Positions 16,820-26,734 of a stretch of 64,000 nucleotides of DNA are shown one piece after another. Under the pieces are notes generated by a model. It saw only the letters and a program-made list of their open reading frames with translations. It was not told where the DNA came from and made no database searches. Each line of letters starts with the position of its first letter. Position 1 is the stretch's first letter. The position numbers and the translations under genes are program-made. The stretch spans positions 1 through 64,000 of the forward strand of contig JAHCHE010000015.1 in assembly GCA_026129905.1 (NCBI GenBank). Direction: 5' to 3'. This DNA comes from Bryobacteraceae bacterium. GTDB lineage: Bacteria > Acidobacteriota > Terriglobia > Bryobacterales > Bryobacteraceae.

Positions 16820-18832
16820 TTAACGACTCCTTCCTCCGCCGCCGCCGAACCCGCCCATCGGATTGGGCGGCGCGCCTCCCTGCGGTTCCTCGGACTTTTT
16901 GGCGCCCGGCTTGGCATAGGGATCGGCCAATGCGACGGTTTCATCCTCGGCCAGACCCTCGGCCACCACCATGGTGTTCTCGCTGCGCTTCAACGGTTTG
17001 ATAAGGCGTTCTTCGAATTTTCCCTTGATTTTCACGTATACCATGGGCTGATTGGCGCGCTCGAACACGGCCTGGACGGGGATATGAATCACGTCCGGAA
17101 TTTTTTCGACGATAATCTGGACATCGGCAAGGAGTCCGGGACGCAGGAGCACGTCGAGCTGGCTTTCTTCCTCGGGGGGAAGAGGGAGCCTGGCACTGGC
17201 CAGTTGGGCATCGCTGAACTGGGAACTGCCGACCCGAGCCATGGCCGTGATCTCCGCGCCTCCCTGGGAAGCGGGGCCGCCCCCGCCCTCCGACGGGGCG
17301 GCCGCACCGCCCGGAGCCCCGCCCGCGGGCGGGCCTCCCTGGGGCAACACGCCGGCCGCGCGCAATTTGCCGAAGGTTTCGCGGCGCTCTTCAGGCGTGA
17401 GGTCCTCGATTTTCTTGCCTTTCAGTTCCTTGTCCAGCGCCTCCTGAACTTTTTTCCGCTGCTCTTCGGGAAGGCGCGAAAGCATTTGCGTAAAACCGCC
17501 GCCAGGACGCCGCTGCTGGCCGCCCGCGGCCGCCGCGCCGCCCGGCGCGCCGCCGGCCTGAGCGAAACCGCTGGGAAAGCCGCCGCCCGCTCCCGGCTGA
17601 CCGCCTCCGGCCCCGCCTGCCGCAAACCCGCCGCCCGCGCCTGCCTGGCCCCCGCCGAAGCCTCCGGACCCGCCTTGGGCTCCACCGAAGCCCCCGCCGC
17701 CGGGTGACATCATCCCCGCCAGCATCGTCGGCGGCTGGGCCGCCTGCGCCGGCGAGCGCCTGCGGTTGTGCTCGGCAGTGGAGAGAATCCGCTGCACCTG
17801 GTCCGGTTTAGCGCCCAGCGTGGTAAGCAACTGGCGCATGTCGACTTGAAAAGTGACGTCGAATTTCTTGGCCGGGTCGTTGGAGTACGGATCGGCGCTG
17901 GCGGTTCCGCTGAGTCCCTTGATCCTGCCGTTGATCGGCTTCTCGGGCAGGGCATCGAGCTGAATAACGACGTTCTGTCCTTCGCGGAGATTGGCGCGGT
18001 CGAGTTCGCCGACGCGCGCCATGATTTCGAGGTCGGAAAGGTCGAGCACGTCAGCCACGGGCATGCCCGGGCGGAGTTCGTCGCCCTCGCGGATGTCGGG
18101 CATCTGCGTGCCGGCAAAGAAAAAGTTGCCGCGCTGCTGGCGGATGGCAACGAGTCCGCCCATCGGCGCCAGCACTTTCACCTGACGCAGGCGGCTTTTC
18201 TCGCGGGCCATTTCGAGTTCGGCTTTGTTCTTCTCCTCGCGCAGGACGGCGATCTCGGCCTCGGCCTGCTTGCGGCGGGACTCGATATCGCTCTTGAGCT
18301 TGTCCAGGCGCTGCTGGGCTTCCTTGAGGTTCAGCTCATTCTTTTTGGCGTCGATGGCGGAGAGCAATTCGTTGCGCTTGACCTCGAGGTCGGCCCGCCG
18401 CACGGCGTACCGCGCGCGGAGCAACTCGACTTCGTCCTGGTTGGTGCGGATGGCGAGGTCGGCCTCGGCCTTCTTGATCCGTTCGCTGACCTGGTCGAGC
18501 TCGATCTGCTTTTCTTCGAGTCGTCCGAGGACTTCGGAGTCGTCGAATTGGACGATTAGATCGCCCTCGCGGGCGAAAGCGCCGAGGGGCGCCAGGCGCG
18601 TGACCTGCACGCTTCCAAACAGATTGGGAGCGATCAGCGTGACCGAACGCACCGCCCGCAACTCGCCGCGGGAGAAGGTCCGCACGATGACGTCACCCTT
18701 GCGGACGCGCGCGGTGGGCACCTCGCGCTGGCGTTGCGGAAGCTGCTGCATGAAGCGGTAACCGCCCCAGGCGGCAGCCAGCACGCCCGCCACGATGAGG
18801 ACGCGCAGGACTATTTTTCGAAACTTTTTCAT
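16820..18832 (-). CDS. Efflux periplasmic adaptor with Gly-rich insertion
   Basis: A 670-residue HlyD/MacA-type membrane-fusion protein anchored by one N-terminal helix (about residues 9-27). A split lipoyl-like domain (RVRKGDVIVRTFSRGEL, and KVLAPMGGLVAIRQQRGN) flanks a long coiled coil (about 100-205). The usual beta-barrel region is interrupted by a low-complexity insertion: residues about 372-450 are almost only Gly, Ala, Gln and Phe, and a helical LPEEQRKKVQEALDKELKG segment plus another Gly/Pro/Ala tract follow, before the membrane-proximal domain resumes (LLRPGLLADVQIIVEKIP). Standard MacA is about 370 residues, so the insertion nearly doubles it. Third of three adaptors in a row. Confidence 0.88.
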   Translation of the reverse strand: MKKFRKIVLRVLIVAGVLAAAWGGYRFMQQLPQRQREVPTARVRKGDVIVRTFSRGELRAVRSVTLIAPNLFGSVQVTRLAPLGAFAREGDLIVQFDDSEVLGRLEEKQIELDQVSERIKKAEADLAIRTNQDEVELLRARYAVRRADLEVKRNELLSAIDAKKNELNLKEAQQRLDKLKSDIESRRKQAEAEIAVLREEKNKAELEMAREKSRLRQVKVLAPMGGLVAIRQQRGNFFFAGTQMPDIREGDELRPGMPVADVLDLSDLEIMARVGELDRANLREGQNVVIQLDALPEKPINGRIKGLSGTASADPYSNDPAKKFDVTFQVDMRQLLTTLGAKPDQVQRILSTAEHNRRRSPAQAAQPPTMLAGMMSPGGGGFGGAQGGSGGFGGGQAGAGGGFAAGGAGGGQPGAGGGFPSGFAQAGGAPGGAAAAGGQQRRPGGGFTQMLSRLPEEQRKKVQEALDKELKGKKIEDLTPEERRETFGKLRAAGVLPQGGPPAGGAPGGAAAPSEGGGGPASQGGAEITAMARVGSSQFSDAQLASARLPLPPEEESQLDVLLRPGLLADVQIIVEKIPDVIHIPVQAVFERANQPMVYVKIKGKFEERLIKPLKRSENTMVVAEGLAEDETVALADPYAKPGAKKSEEPQGGAPPNPMGGFGGGGGRSR

Positions 18833-18891
18833 ACAATCCTTAACCTGTTTGACGCCAGCCGGGGGCGCGGCGTGCGCCGTCCGGCGGCGGG

Positions 18892-20196
18892 CTACAGTTG
18901 CTTGGCGCGTTTAGCGGCCTCGGCCGGATCCTCCAAAGCCACGATCTCGCCTTCTTTCAGGCCGTCGAGTACCACCAGGTCCACGTCGTTGCGCTTACCT
19001 ACTTCGATGTTGCGGACCTGGAAATTCTGGCCCTTCTGGACGTAGACCGCCGGCTTCCCGTTGTGCATGAAGCTGGCCCGGGCCGGAATCAACAGCACGC
19101 TGGGGAGCCGCTCGATGATCACATCGGCCGTACCGCTCATGCCGGGCCGGAGCCGGTCGTCCAATTGCTGCAACGTCGCGCGGGCCGGGAAACTCTTTTC
19201 CGACGTCCCGGTCATGCGGAACTGAAGAAATGCGATGGGGCTGATCCAATCCAGATCCGCTCCGAATTCCTTATCCGGGATGGCATCGACGCGCACCCGC
19301 ACGGGCTGGCCGATCTGGAGTCGTCCCCGATCCACTTCCTCGAGGTTCAGCTCGAGCCGCATCTGGGACAGATCCGGGATTTCCGCGATGCCCGCTCCGG
19401 TCCAGGCGGTGTCGCCCTCCTTGAACGGCGGCGGCTTGGAGCCCCACGAGCCGGCGCTGCGGAAATTCGGGAGAATGTTGACAATGCCGTCGATGGGCGA
19501 GCGCACCACCATGCGCGAGAGATATCCCTTGGCGCGCTCGAGATCGCGCACCGTCTTGTCCTTGCGCTGCTGCAGCCGTTCGAGGTCGGCTTCCTGCGAC
19601 GTGTCATGCGCTTTGAGGGCGGTTTTGACCTGCCCGAGTTCGCCTTCCGAGATCGTCACGTTGATGCGGTTCTTGGCGCCTTCGATCTCCGAAATGACTT
19701 CGGCCTTGCTGGCCTCGAGCTTGGCGCGCTCGAGGTTATAGCCGGCCGTCATCAGGTTCATGGCGTCCTGCTCGTTGACGATCTTGTGCGAAGCGCGCGT
19801 CTGCACGATTTCGCTGTCGACGGTGCGGACGCTGGTGGCGTACTGGAGCAGGTTCTGCTCCTGCTGCGCGGCGTCGAACTCGACAACGATCTCTCCCTTG
19901 CGAACCCTTTGGCCGGATGGCATCAGGCTGACAATCTGGAGGTCGGGCACTTGCGGCGCGGAGAGAATGACGGAATTGCTGCTCTTGATTTCCCCGCGCG
20001 TCCGGACGCTATCGATGAACTCGCCGACGCGTACTCGGGTCACCGGAACCTCGACCTTGGTCTCTCCGCGGCCTCGAGACGCCAGATAAGCTCCCGCGCC
20101 GGCCACCGCGACGATGGAGGCCCAGACGATAATCTTCTTGCGGCGGGAGACCTTGCCTTGGCCGATTCTCTTCTTTGGTTTGATATCCTTTGACAT
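18892..20196 (-). CDS. HlyD/MacA-family periplasmic adaptor
   Basis: A 434-residue membrane-fusion protein with a basic cytoplasmic N-terminus and one transmembrane helix (about residues 23-42). The biotinyl-lipoyl-like halves (VRVGEFIDSVRTRGEI and VVRSPIDGIVNILPNF) bracket a coiled-coil hairpin (about 105-225); the beta-barrel and membrane-proximal domains follow (MRLELNLEEVDRGRLQIGQPV, LRPGMSGTADVIIERLP). This is a normal-length adaptor without the insertions of its neighbours. It begins 6 bp after the first adaptor gene ends, so the set is co-transcribed. It would bridge the inner-membrane permease and the TolC-like channel. Confidence 0.9.
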   Translation of the reverse strand: MSKDIKPKKRIGQGKVSRRKKIIVWASIVAVAGAGAYLASRGRGETKVEVPVTRVRVGEFIDSVRTRGEIKSSNSVILSAPQVPDLQIVSLMPSGQRVRKGEIVVEFDAAQQEQNLLQYATSVRTVDSEIVQTRASHKIVNEQDAMNLMTAGYNLERAKLEASKAEVISEIEGAKNRINVTISEGELGQVKTALKAHDTSQEADLERLQQRKDKTVRDLERAKGYLSRMVVRSPIDGIVNILPNFRSAGSWGSKPPPFKEGDTAWTGAGIAEIPDLSQMRLELNLEEVDRGRLQIGQPVRVRVDAIPDKEFGADLDWISPIAFLQFRMTGTSEKSFPARATLQQLDDRLRPGMSGTADVIIERLPSVLLIPARASFMHNGKPAVYVQKGQNFQVRNIEVGKRNDVDLVVLDGLKEGEIVALEDPAEAAKRAKQL

Positions 20197-20202
20197 TTCT
20201 TT

Positions 20203-21966
20203 CTACTTCGGGGACGGCCCGCTGCGCGGCGGGCGGACCCGGGCCACGGACTGGCCAGGATCGAGGCCGGTCCGCACGCCCACCTCGACGTGGTTGGCAA
20301 GCGCAATCTCGATCTCACGCCGCTGCCAGCCGGAGGGCGTTCTCAAAAAGACAAAAGGCTCTCCGTCGTCGTCCCGAAAAACCGACTCCATCGGGGCCAC
20401 CACGGCGCGTTCCTCGCGGGCGACGACGATGTCGGCGCTCACCGAAAGATCGGGAATGACGCGGGGATCCATCTTCTCGAGCTTGAGCTTCACCGGCACT
20501 TCCTTGACGTACTCCTGCCGGAACTGGCGGGCCTTGGCAACCGTACCGATGGCGTAAACGCGGGCCGGGAGTTCCAGTTCCGGGAAGGCATCGAAGCGCA
20601 CAGTGGCCTGCTGACCGATCCGGACCTTCTCGATGTCAACCTGGTTGACAACGGCGTCGATCATCATCGAACTGGGATCGACGATCTGCAGGAAAGGCAT
20701 GCCGCCCCAGAGCTCGTCGCCTTCGCGAACCTGGGTGAACTCGCCGCCGCGAAAGACGTTCATGCGCACCACCATGCCGTCGATGGGGGCCTTGGAAACC
20801 AGCTTGTCGACGTTGGCTTCGGCCCGCCGAAGCTCGTTTTTCGCCTCGTCGACCTCGAGGGCGGCAACGCGCAACTGCGCGCGCTGGCCGACATCGAAGG
20901 GTTCCGTTTCGCTCTGGAGTTGCCTGTAAGCGGCGGCCGCCTCTTCGAGGGCGAGCTTCAGGCGCTCGGAATCGATCGCGGAGAGCACAGGGGCAGCCTT
21001 GACGTCGAACTTAGCTTTGTCGAGTTCGCCGGCGGAGGATTCGATCGATTGGCGGTGGGCTTCGCGCAGAACCGAGAGGTCGGCGCGCGCCTTCTTGAGG
21101 GCGGCATCGGCCTGGACGACCGAAGAGCGGTAATCCTCCAGCCGGAGTAGCATGAATTGGCGGTCGAACTCGGCGACAATGTCTCCCTTCTTTACGTACA
21201 CGCCGGCGGGCGCAAGCGTCTCGACCGCCAGGTGGAAGTCTCCGCGGCGCCGTCCCCCGCCGCCTCCACCGCCGATGGCGCCAGGCCCCTGGGAGCCTCC
21301 CCGCAAACCGGAGGAGGTCGAGCCCAATCCGGTTGCGCCCATCGCGGTGGCGCCTGTCTGACGCGGAGCGGAGACGTTGCCGGGAGACGAGCCGCTGGAT
21401 CCGCCCTGGGAGGCGGAACCACTGCCTACGCGGCTGGTGGCGGCGCGCATGGCGCTGGAACCGGCTCGCGGAGCGCCGGAAACGCCCTGGGCGCCTTCGC
21501 CCGCGCTACTCGACAGGGCGCCCGTGTCGCTCAGTCTCGACGAAGTGGACGAACGAGCAACCGACGAGGTGGAATTCACGGTAATCGTGGAATTGACCTG
21601 AACCCCGGCCATCGATTGCGCATCGCGCCCCCGTCCGCCGCGGTTGCCCTGGAGGACCGGAACCAGGAGGCTGGCGAATCGCTCCGCCTGCGTGGCGCCG
21701 GTCGCCCTGACAGTCTTTTCAATGGGGCGGGCGTCGACCACGAAGGTTGGGATCTCGGCGACGGCCGCCGCTCCCGCGCCAGGTCTGGCGCCGGCGGGCC
21801 GCGTGAGCAGGTAGATCACCGTGCCGGCGGCGACGATCAGCGGGATAATCAGCCAGGCCCAATGCCGCCCGCGGCGCCGTTCGGGCCGTGGCGCCAGTTG
21901 CGGGGTACGCGGCGGCTGCTCAGGCGGAACGCCTGGTAAGGTCGTAGTTCGTCCGTGAACTTGCAT
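20203..21966 (-). CDS. HlyD-family periplasmic adaptor with Ser/Gly-rich insertion
   Basis: A 587-residue membrane-fusion protein and first gene of the efflux cluster. Residues 1-33 are basic and Pro-rich and precede a transmembrane helix (about 34-54). Directly after the first lipoyl-like strand (EKTVRATGATQAERFA) comes an unusual Ser/Gly/Thr-rich stretch (about residues 105-245, ending in a run of glycines and arginines), then the second half (HLAVETLAPAGVYVKKGDIVAEFD), coiled coil (about 275-390), beta-barrel and membrane-proximal regions. GAGGAG 8 nt upstream supports the ATG at 21966. A TATAAT box lies about 65 nt upstream. Confidence 0.87.
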   Translation of the reverse strand: MQVHGRTTTLPGVPPEQPPRTPQLAPRPERRRGRHWAWLIIPLIVAAGTVIYLLTRPAGARPGAGAAAVAEIPTFVVDARPIEKTVRATGATQAERFASLLVPVLQGNRGGRGRDAQSMAGVQVNSTITVNSTSSVARSSTSSRLSDTGALSSSAGEGAQGVSGAPRAGSSAMRAATSRVGSGSASQGGSSGSSPGNVSAPRQTGATAMGATGLGSTSSGLRGGSQGPGAIGGGGGGGRRRGDFHLAVETLAPAGVYVKKGDIVAEFDRQFMLLRLEDYRSSVVQADAALKKARADLSVLREAHRQSIESSAGELDKAKFDVKAAPVLSAIDSERLKLALEEAAAAYRQLQSETEPFDVGQRAQLRVAALEVDEAKNELRRAEANVDKLVSKAPIDGMVVRMNVFRGGEFTQVREGDELWGGMPFLQIVDPSSMMIDAVVNQVDIEKVRIGQQATVRFDAFPELELPARVYAIGTVAKARQFRQEYVKEVPVKLKLEKMDPRVIPDLSVSADIVVAREERAVVAPMESVFRDDDGEPFVFLRTPSGWQRREIEIALANHVEVGVRTGLDPGQSVARVRPPRSGPSPK

Positions 21967-22031
21967 CGGCTACACTCCTCGCGCTCGGCTGCCGCAGCGC
22001 GCGCATTTGGCCTCTAAACAGTTATGACGAC

Positions 22032-22078
22032 ATTATATGCCGCAAGGTTATGCGGCCTGCGGCAAAAGCTTGGCCGCA
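22032..22078 (-). promoter_or_regulatory. Promoter/operator region of the efflux cluster
   Basis: Reading on the minus strand, a perfect TATAAT (22037-22032) lies 65 nt before the first adaptor ATG. Immediately upstream sit two linked inverted repeats of the same 6-mer: GCCGCA (22039-22044) with TGCGGC (22051-22056), and TGCGGC (22058-22063) with GCCGCA (22073-22078). No good -35 hexamer is present at 16-18 nt, so the repeats probably bind a regulator. The regulator itself is not identifiable nearby. Confidence 0.5.
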
Positions 22079-22138
22079 TTGGAGCCGGCACGCCGGCCTC
22101 ACCCGAGAATCCGGCCGGCTCGTATCTTGGAGGACGCC

Positions 22139-23632
22139 TCAGGCGCTCATCGAGCCCAGGAATTCGGCGTTGGTGCGCGTCTTGCCGAGCTTGTCGAGCA
22201 GCAGCTCGATCGACTCGACGGCCGACAACGGGCTGAGAACCTTGCGCAGGACCCAGACGCGGTTGAGTTCCTGAGACGGCAGCAGGAGTTCGTCCTTGCG
22301 CGTCCCGCTCTTGTGGATGTCGATGGCGGGAAAGACCCGCTTGTCCACCAGCTTGCGGTCGAGGTGGATCTCCATGTTGCCGGTGCCTTTAAACTCTTCA
22401 AAAATCACGTCGTCCATGCGGCTGCCGGTATCGATGAGGGCGGTTGCGACGATGGTGAGCGAGCCGCCTTCCTCAATGTTGCGAGCGGCGCCGAAGAAGC
22501 GCTTGGGCCGCTGTAGTGCGTTCGAGTCGACGCCGCCGGAGAGGACCTTGCCCGAGGGGGGCACGACGGTATTGTAAGCGCGCGCCAGGCGGGTGATCGA
22601 ATCCAGCAGAATGACCACGTCGCGCTTGTGTTCCACCAGCCTCTTGGCTTTCTCGATCACCATCTCGGCCACCTGGACGTGACGGGTGGCCGGCTCGTCG
22701 AACGTGGAGCTGATGACCTCGCCGCGCACCGAGCGCTGCATGTCAGTCACCTCTTCGGGGCGCTCGTCGATGAGCAGGACGATGAGTGTGATTTCCGGGT
22801 GATTGGTGGTGACGGAGTTGGCGATGCTCTGCAGCAGCATCGTTTTGCCGGTCCGGGGAGGGGCCACAATCAGCCCGCGCTGGCCTTTGCCAAGCGGCGT
22901 GAGCATGTCCATGACGCGGCCGCTGAAGTTGTCCTTCAGGGTCTCAAGCCGCACGCGCTCATTGGGATACAGCGGCGTGAGGTTATCGAAAAAGATCTTG
23001 TTGCGGGCTTCCTCGGGCGGTTCGAAGTTGATCGCGTCCACCTTGATGAGGGCGAAGTACCGTTCGCCTTCCTTGGGCGGACGGATCTGTCCGGAGATGG
23101 TATCGCCGGTGCGAAGGTCGAAGCGCCGGATCTGGGACGGGGAGACGTAGACGTCGTCGGGCCCGGGGAGGTAGTTGTATTCCGGGGCGCGCAGGAAGCC
23201 GAAGCCGTCCGGCAGGCATTCCAGGACGCCCTCGGCGAAGATGAGGCCGCTCTTTTCCGCCTGCGCCTGGAGGATCTTGAAGATCAGCTCCTGCTTTCGC
23301 AAGCCGGCGGCGCCGGCGACGTTGAGTTCCTTGGCGATCTGGTTGAGCTTTTGAATGCTCATCTCCTTCAGCTCGACCAGATCGAGGGTGTCGTTCTTGT
23401 TCATGCCCTTGCCGCCGTGCTTCTTCCGCGCCTGCCTGCCGCCGACCTGGGGCGCGGCTTGTTCGCGGGGGGCTTCGGCGCGGGGCTCGGGCTTAGGGGG
23501 CTCCACTTTGGCTTCCGCCGTCTCCGGGGCGGGGGGCAGGGCTTGTTCGGGAGCCTCGGGCGGGGTCTGTTCCGCGGTGGCGGGGGTAGCGTCGTCGACG
23601 CTGGGGTCTAGGTGTTGCGTATCGCTTGCCAA
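22139..23632 (-). CDS. rho: Transcription termination factor Rho
   Basis: A 497-residue hexameric RNA helicase that ends transcription of untranslated RNA. After a Pro/Glu/Ala-rich N-terminal extension (about residues 1-75) come the Rho N-domain ([21 protein letters not shown]), the cold-shock-like RNA-binding domain ([31 protein letters not shown], with the RNP motifs), and the RecA-like ATPase with Walker [10 protein letters not shown] near residue 260, [13 protein letters not shown], the Q loop and [21 protein letters not shown]. The TTG start at 23632 has AAGGAG 10 nt upstream and lies inside the last 25 bp of engB. A shorter product starting at MNKND (residue 77) cannot be excluded. Confidence 0.95.
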   Translation of the reverse strand: MASDTQHLDPSVDDATPATAEQTPPEAPEQALPPAPETAEAKVEPPKPEPRAEAPREQAAPQVGGRQARKKHGGKGMNKNDTLDLVELKEMSIQKLNQIAKELNVAGAAGLRKQELIFKILQAQAEKSGLIFAEGVLECLPDGFGFLRAPEYNYLPGPDDVYVSPSQIRRFDLRTGDTISGQIRPPKEGERYFALIKVDAINFEPPEEARNKIFFDNLTPLYPNERVRLETLKDNFSGRVMDMLTPLGKGQRGLIVAPPRTGKTMLLQSIANSVTTNHPEITLIVLLIDERPEEVTDMQRSVRGEVISSTFDEPATRHVQVAEMVIEKAKRLVEHKRDVVILLDSITRLARAYNTVVPPSGKVLSGGVDSNALQRPKRFFGAARNIEEGGSLTIVATALIDTGSRMDDVIFEEFKGTGNMEIHLDRKLVDKRVFPAIDIHKSGTRKDELLLPSQELNRVWVLRKVLSPLSAVESIELLLDKLGKTRTNAEFLGSMSA

Positions 23633-24171
23633 ATCTCACTCACTCCTTGGCCGGTCAGGGCCGAGAAAGGTACCGGCTCGCCTTCCTGCATCTGTTCGCG
23701 GATGGCGGAAAGTCCGCGGCGCCGTTCCTCTCCAGTTCTCAACTTGTCGAATTTTGTGGCGATCACGAGGTATCGCCGGCGGTGGAACTCGAGCCAGCGC
23801 TTGAGTTCCAGGTCTTTTTCCATCCAGCCTCGGCGGGCATCCAGCAGCAGAAGACAGAGCCGCAGCGTGGCGCGCTTTTTCAGGTACGCGTCGATGAGGC
23901 TCTTCCAGCGCCGCTTGTCGTCCACCGGTCCGGCGGCGTAGCCGTAGCCCGGAAGGTCCACCAGGCGCAAGCCATCGCCGGCTTCGTAGAAGTTGATCAT
24001 CCGGGTGCAGCCCGGCGAGGCGCTGGTTCGCGCCAGGGTTCGGGCGTCGAGCAGCGAATTCAGCAGCGACGATTTCCCTACATTGCTCCTTCCCAGGAAG
24101 GCGTACTCGGGACCGTGTTCGCCCGGGAATTGCTCCGGGCGCGCGGCGCTGATTAGGAATTGTGCTCGCAT
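23608..24171 (-). CDS. engB: Ribosome-biogenesis GTPase EngB/YihA/YsxC
   Basis: A 187-residue GTPase needed for late assembly of the large ribosomal subunit. It shows the G1 loop [10 protein letters not shown]2 region [16 protein letters not shown]3 DLPGYGYA, G4 ATKFDKL (TKxD) and G5 SALTGQGV, in normal order and spacing. The length is typical. It lies between lon and rho on the minus strand, with a 25-bp overlap into rho. It begins 44 bp after the lon stop. Confidence 0.96.
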   Translation of the reverse strand: MRAQFLISAARPEQFPGEHGPEYAFLGRSNVGKSSLLNSLLDARTLARTSASPGCTRMINFYEAGDGLRLVDLPGYGYAAGPVDDKRRWKSLIDAYLKKRATLRLCLLLLDARRGWMEKDLELKRWLEFHRRRYLVIATKFDKLRTGEERRRGLSAIREQMQEGEPVPFSALTGQGVSEIWQAIRNT

Positions 24172-24215
24172 GCTTCATTCGGGCCTGCGGGTCACTCCCG
24201 AACTCCGCTGTTGAA

Positions 24216-26639
24216 TTAATGGCGGACTTCTTCGTCGGCCGGCATGGTCACGGCGAGATCCACCGCGGAACCGGCCGGCAGCGGAAGCGCGTTGATTTCC
24301 TTCTCCAGAGCGACTTTGAGGACCTCGTCCATCGAGTCCACGAGGTGAAGCTTCATGTCGTTACGGACCGTCTCGGGAATATCGGGGAGGTCCTTCTCGT
24401 TGTCGCGGGGCAGAATCACCTCGTTGATCCCCACCCGGTGCGCGGCCAGCAGCTTTTCCTTGAGGCCGCCGATCGGCAGCACTTTGCCGCGGAGGGTGAT
24501 TTCGCCGGTCATGGCGACCTCGGCGCGGGCGGGAATCTGCGTCAGGGCGCTGCAGATGGCAGTCGCGATCGTGATGCCCGCGGAAGGGCCGTCCTTCGGG
24601 ATGGCGCCTTCCGGCACGTGAATGTGGATATCGAGCTGCCGGTAGAAGTCCCGGGCCAGGCCCAGCGTCTGGGCGCGCGATCGGACGTAACTCATTGCGG
24701 CCTGGGCGGACTCCTGCATGACATCGCCCAGCTTGCCGGTGGTCATCATCTTGCCGCGGCCTTCCATGACCGTGGCTTCCGTCGTCAGAATCTGGCCGCC
24801 CACCTCGGTCCAAGCCAGGCCGATGGCAGCGCCGATCTCGTTATGCTTCTCGGATTTGAAGTCGCGAAACTTCTGCGGCCCGAGGAACTCGGGAACGTTG
24901 GCGCCGGAGACGGCGACTTTGGGGAGTTTCTTTCTCGCCTTCTCGCTCCTGGCGTTGACGACCTTGCGGGCCACTTTCCGGCAGATATTGCCGATTTCGC
25001 GCTCGAGGTTCCGCACGCCCGCCTCGCGGGTGTAGAACTGGATCAGGCTCTGGATGCCCCCATCAGCGAAATCCAACTGGTCGCGGTCCAGCCCGGTCTG
25101 GTCCATCTGTTTCCTGACGAGAAAGCGCTTGGCGATCTCGAGCTTTTCCAGTTCCGTATAGCCGGACAGACGGATGACTTCCATGCGGTCCTGAAGGGCC
25201 GGCGGGACGGTGTGGAGCACGTTGGCGGTGGCGATGAAGAACACCTGGCTCAAGTCGTACTCGACGTCGAGGTAGTGATCCATGAACATGAAGTTCTGTT
25301 CCGGATCGAGCACTTCGAGCAGCGCCGCCGAGGGGTCTCCGCGGAAATCCATCGACATTTTGTCGATCTCGTCGAGCATGAAGACCGGATTCCGGGTTCC
25401 GGCTTTTCGCATCATCTGGAGTATCTGCCCGGGCAGCGCGCCGATGTAGGTGCGGCGGTGCCCGCGGATCTCCGCTTCGTCGCGCACGCCGCCGAGGGAC
25501 AGGCGCACGAACTTACGGCCGGTGGACTTGGCAATGGACATTCCGAGCGACGTCTTCCCCACGCCGGGAGGTCCGACAAAGCAGAGGATGGAGCCTCTCG
25601 GGTTCTTGACCAGACGGCGAACCGCGAGGAACTCGAGGATTCGTTCCTTGATCTTCTCCAGCCCGTAGTGGTCCGACTCGAGGACTTTCTCGGCGTGAAC
25701 GAGATCGCGGATCTCACGCGTCTTGCGTTTCCAGGGCACCGCGAGAAGCCAGTCGAGGTAATTGCGCGAGACAGTGGATTCGGCCGACATGGGCGGCATG
25801 TTTTCCAGCCGCTTCAGCTCCTGCATGGCCTTTTCCTTGGCGTCCTTGGTCATGCCGGCGTTTTCGATTTTCTTGCGCAGCTCGTCGAATTCGCTCTTTT
25901 CGCCGCGGCCCAGCTCCTTCTGGATCGCCTTGATCTTCTCGTTGAGGTAGTACTCTTTTTGCGCCTTCTCCATCTGGCGCTTGACGCGGCCCTGAATCGT
26001 GCGGTCGACGTTGAGCTTCTCGATCTCGATGTCGAGCATGTCGGCGACGCGGGTGAGGCGGTCGATCGGGTCGAAGATTTCGAGCAGTTCCTGTTTTTCG
26101 TCGATGGTGAGCTGCAGGTTCGCGCCGACGGTATCGGCCAGTTTGCCGGGATCGTCTACGCGGACAGCGGCGATCATCGTCTCGTAGTTGAGGTTCTGGC
26201 TGAGTTTGACGTATTGCTCAAACAGTCCGGTGACGCGGCTGATCAACGATTCCAGTTGGGGCCCGGCTTCGACTTTGAAGCCATAGGTTCGCAGGATGGC
26301 CCGGAAGAAACCCTCTTCCTCGCTGACGGAAACGATCTTGCCGCGCTCGACGCCCTCGACGAGCACCTTGATGTTGCCGTCGGGCAGTTTCAGGCTTTGC
26401 ACGATGTTGGCAATCGTCCCCACCGAGTAGATCTCGTCGGGCCGGGGCTCGTCGACGGAAGCGTCGTGCTGCGTCGCGAGAAAGATCTTCTTGTCGGCGA
26501 GCAAAGCCTGTTCGAGGGCGCGGACGCTCGATTCGCGTCCGACGACGAACGGGGTCATCATGTGCGGGAAGATGACCACGTCGCGGATCGGCATCATCGG
26601 CAACCGCTTGGTTTCGGATTTTTCTTTTGAGGTGAGCAT
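24216..26639 (-). CDS. lon: ATP-dependent protease Lon
   Basis: An 807-residue homohexameric cytoplasmic protease that degrades misfolded and regulatory proteins. It has the N-terminal LON substrate domain (about residues 10-205, starting [15 protein letters not shown]), a coiled-coil region, an AAA+ module with Walker [12 protein letters not shown] near residue 355 and Walker [11 protein letters not shown], and a C-terminal S16 protease domain with the catalytic serine in PKDGPSAGI (about residue 684) and lysine in [12 protein letters not shown] (about 727). The length matches LonA. It follows clpX on the same strand with about 95 bp between them, in which no terminator was seen. Confidence 0.98.
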   Translation of the reverse strand: MLTSKEKSETKRLPMMPIRDVVIFPHMMTPFVVGRESSVRALEQALLADKKIFLATQHDASVDEPRPDEIYSVGTIANIVQSLKLPDGNIKVLVEGVERGKIVSVSEEEGFFRAILRTYGFKVEAGPQLESLISRVTGLFEQYVKLSQNLNYETMIAAVRVDDPGKLADTVGANLQLTIDEKQELLEIFDPIDRLTRVADMLDIEIEKLNVDRTIQGRVKRQMEKAQKEYYLNEKIKAIQKELGRGEKSEFDELRKKIENAGMTKDAKEKAMQELKRLENMPPMSAESTVSRNYLDWLLAVPWKRKTREIRDLVHAEKVLESDHYGLEKIKERILEFLAVRRLVKNPRGSILCFVGPPGVGKTSLGMSIAKSTGRKFVRLSLGGVRDEAEIRGHRRTYIGALPGQILQMMRKAGTRNPVFMLDEIDKMSMDFRGDPSAALLEVLDPEQNFMFMDHYLDVEYDLSQVFFIATANVLHTVPPALQDRMEVIRLSGYTELEKLEIAKRFLVRKQMDQTGLDRDQLDFADGGIQSLIQFYTREAGVRNLEREIGNICRKVARKVVNARSEKARKKLPKVAVSGANVPEFLGPQKFRDFKSEKHNEIGAAIGLAWTEVGGQILTTEATVMEGRGKMMTTGKLGDVMQESAQAAMSYVRSRAQTLGLARDFYRQLDIHIHVPEGAIPKDGPSAGITIATAICSALTQIPARAEVAMTGEITLRGKVLPIGGLKEKLLAAHRVGINEVILPRDNEKDLPDIPETVRNDMKLHLVDSMDEVLKVALEKEINALPLPAGSAVDLAVTMPADEEVRH

Positions 26640-26734
26640 TGGCCTCGTCGATCGCAGTGAAGTCGCGGTCAGCGCCAGCGGTCAGCCTCTGGCAGGCGAG
26701 CGAAGGGCTGAGGGCTGACAGTTTAAGTTGTTTC

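Noticed and set aside
24162-26630. Long plus-strand frame (822 codons) opposite lon
   Set aside because: It mirrors lon on the other strand, has no domain of its own, and long antisense frames are expected in GC-rich genes. The same applies to plus-strand frames opposite glnE and mutL, and to the 828-codon minus-strand frame opposite the CHAT gene.
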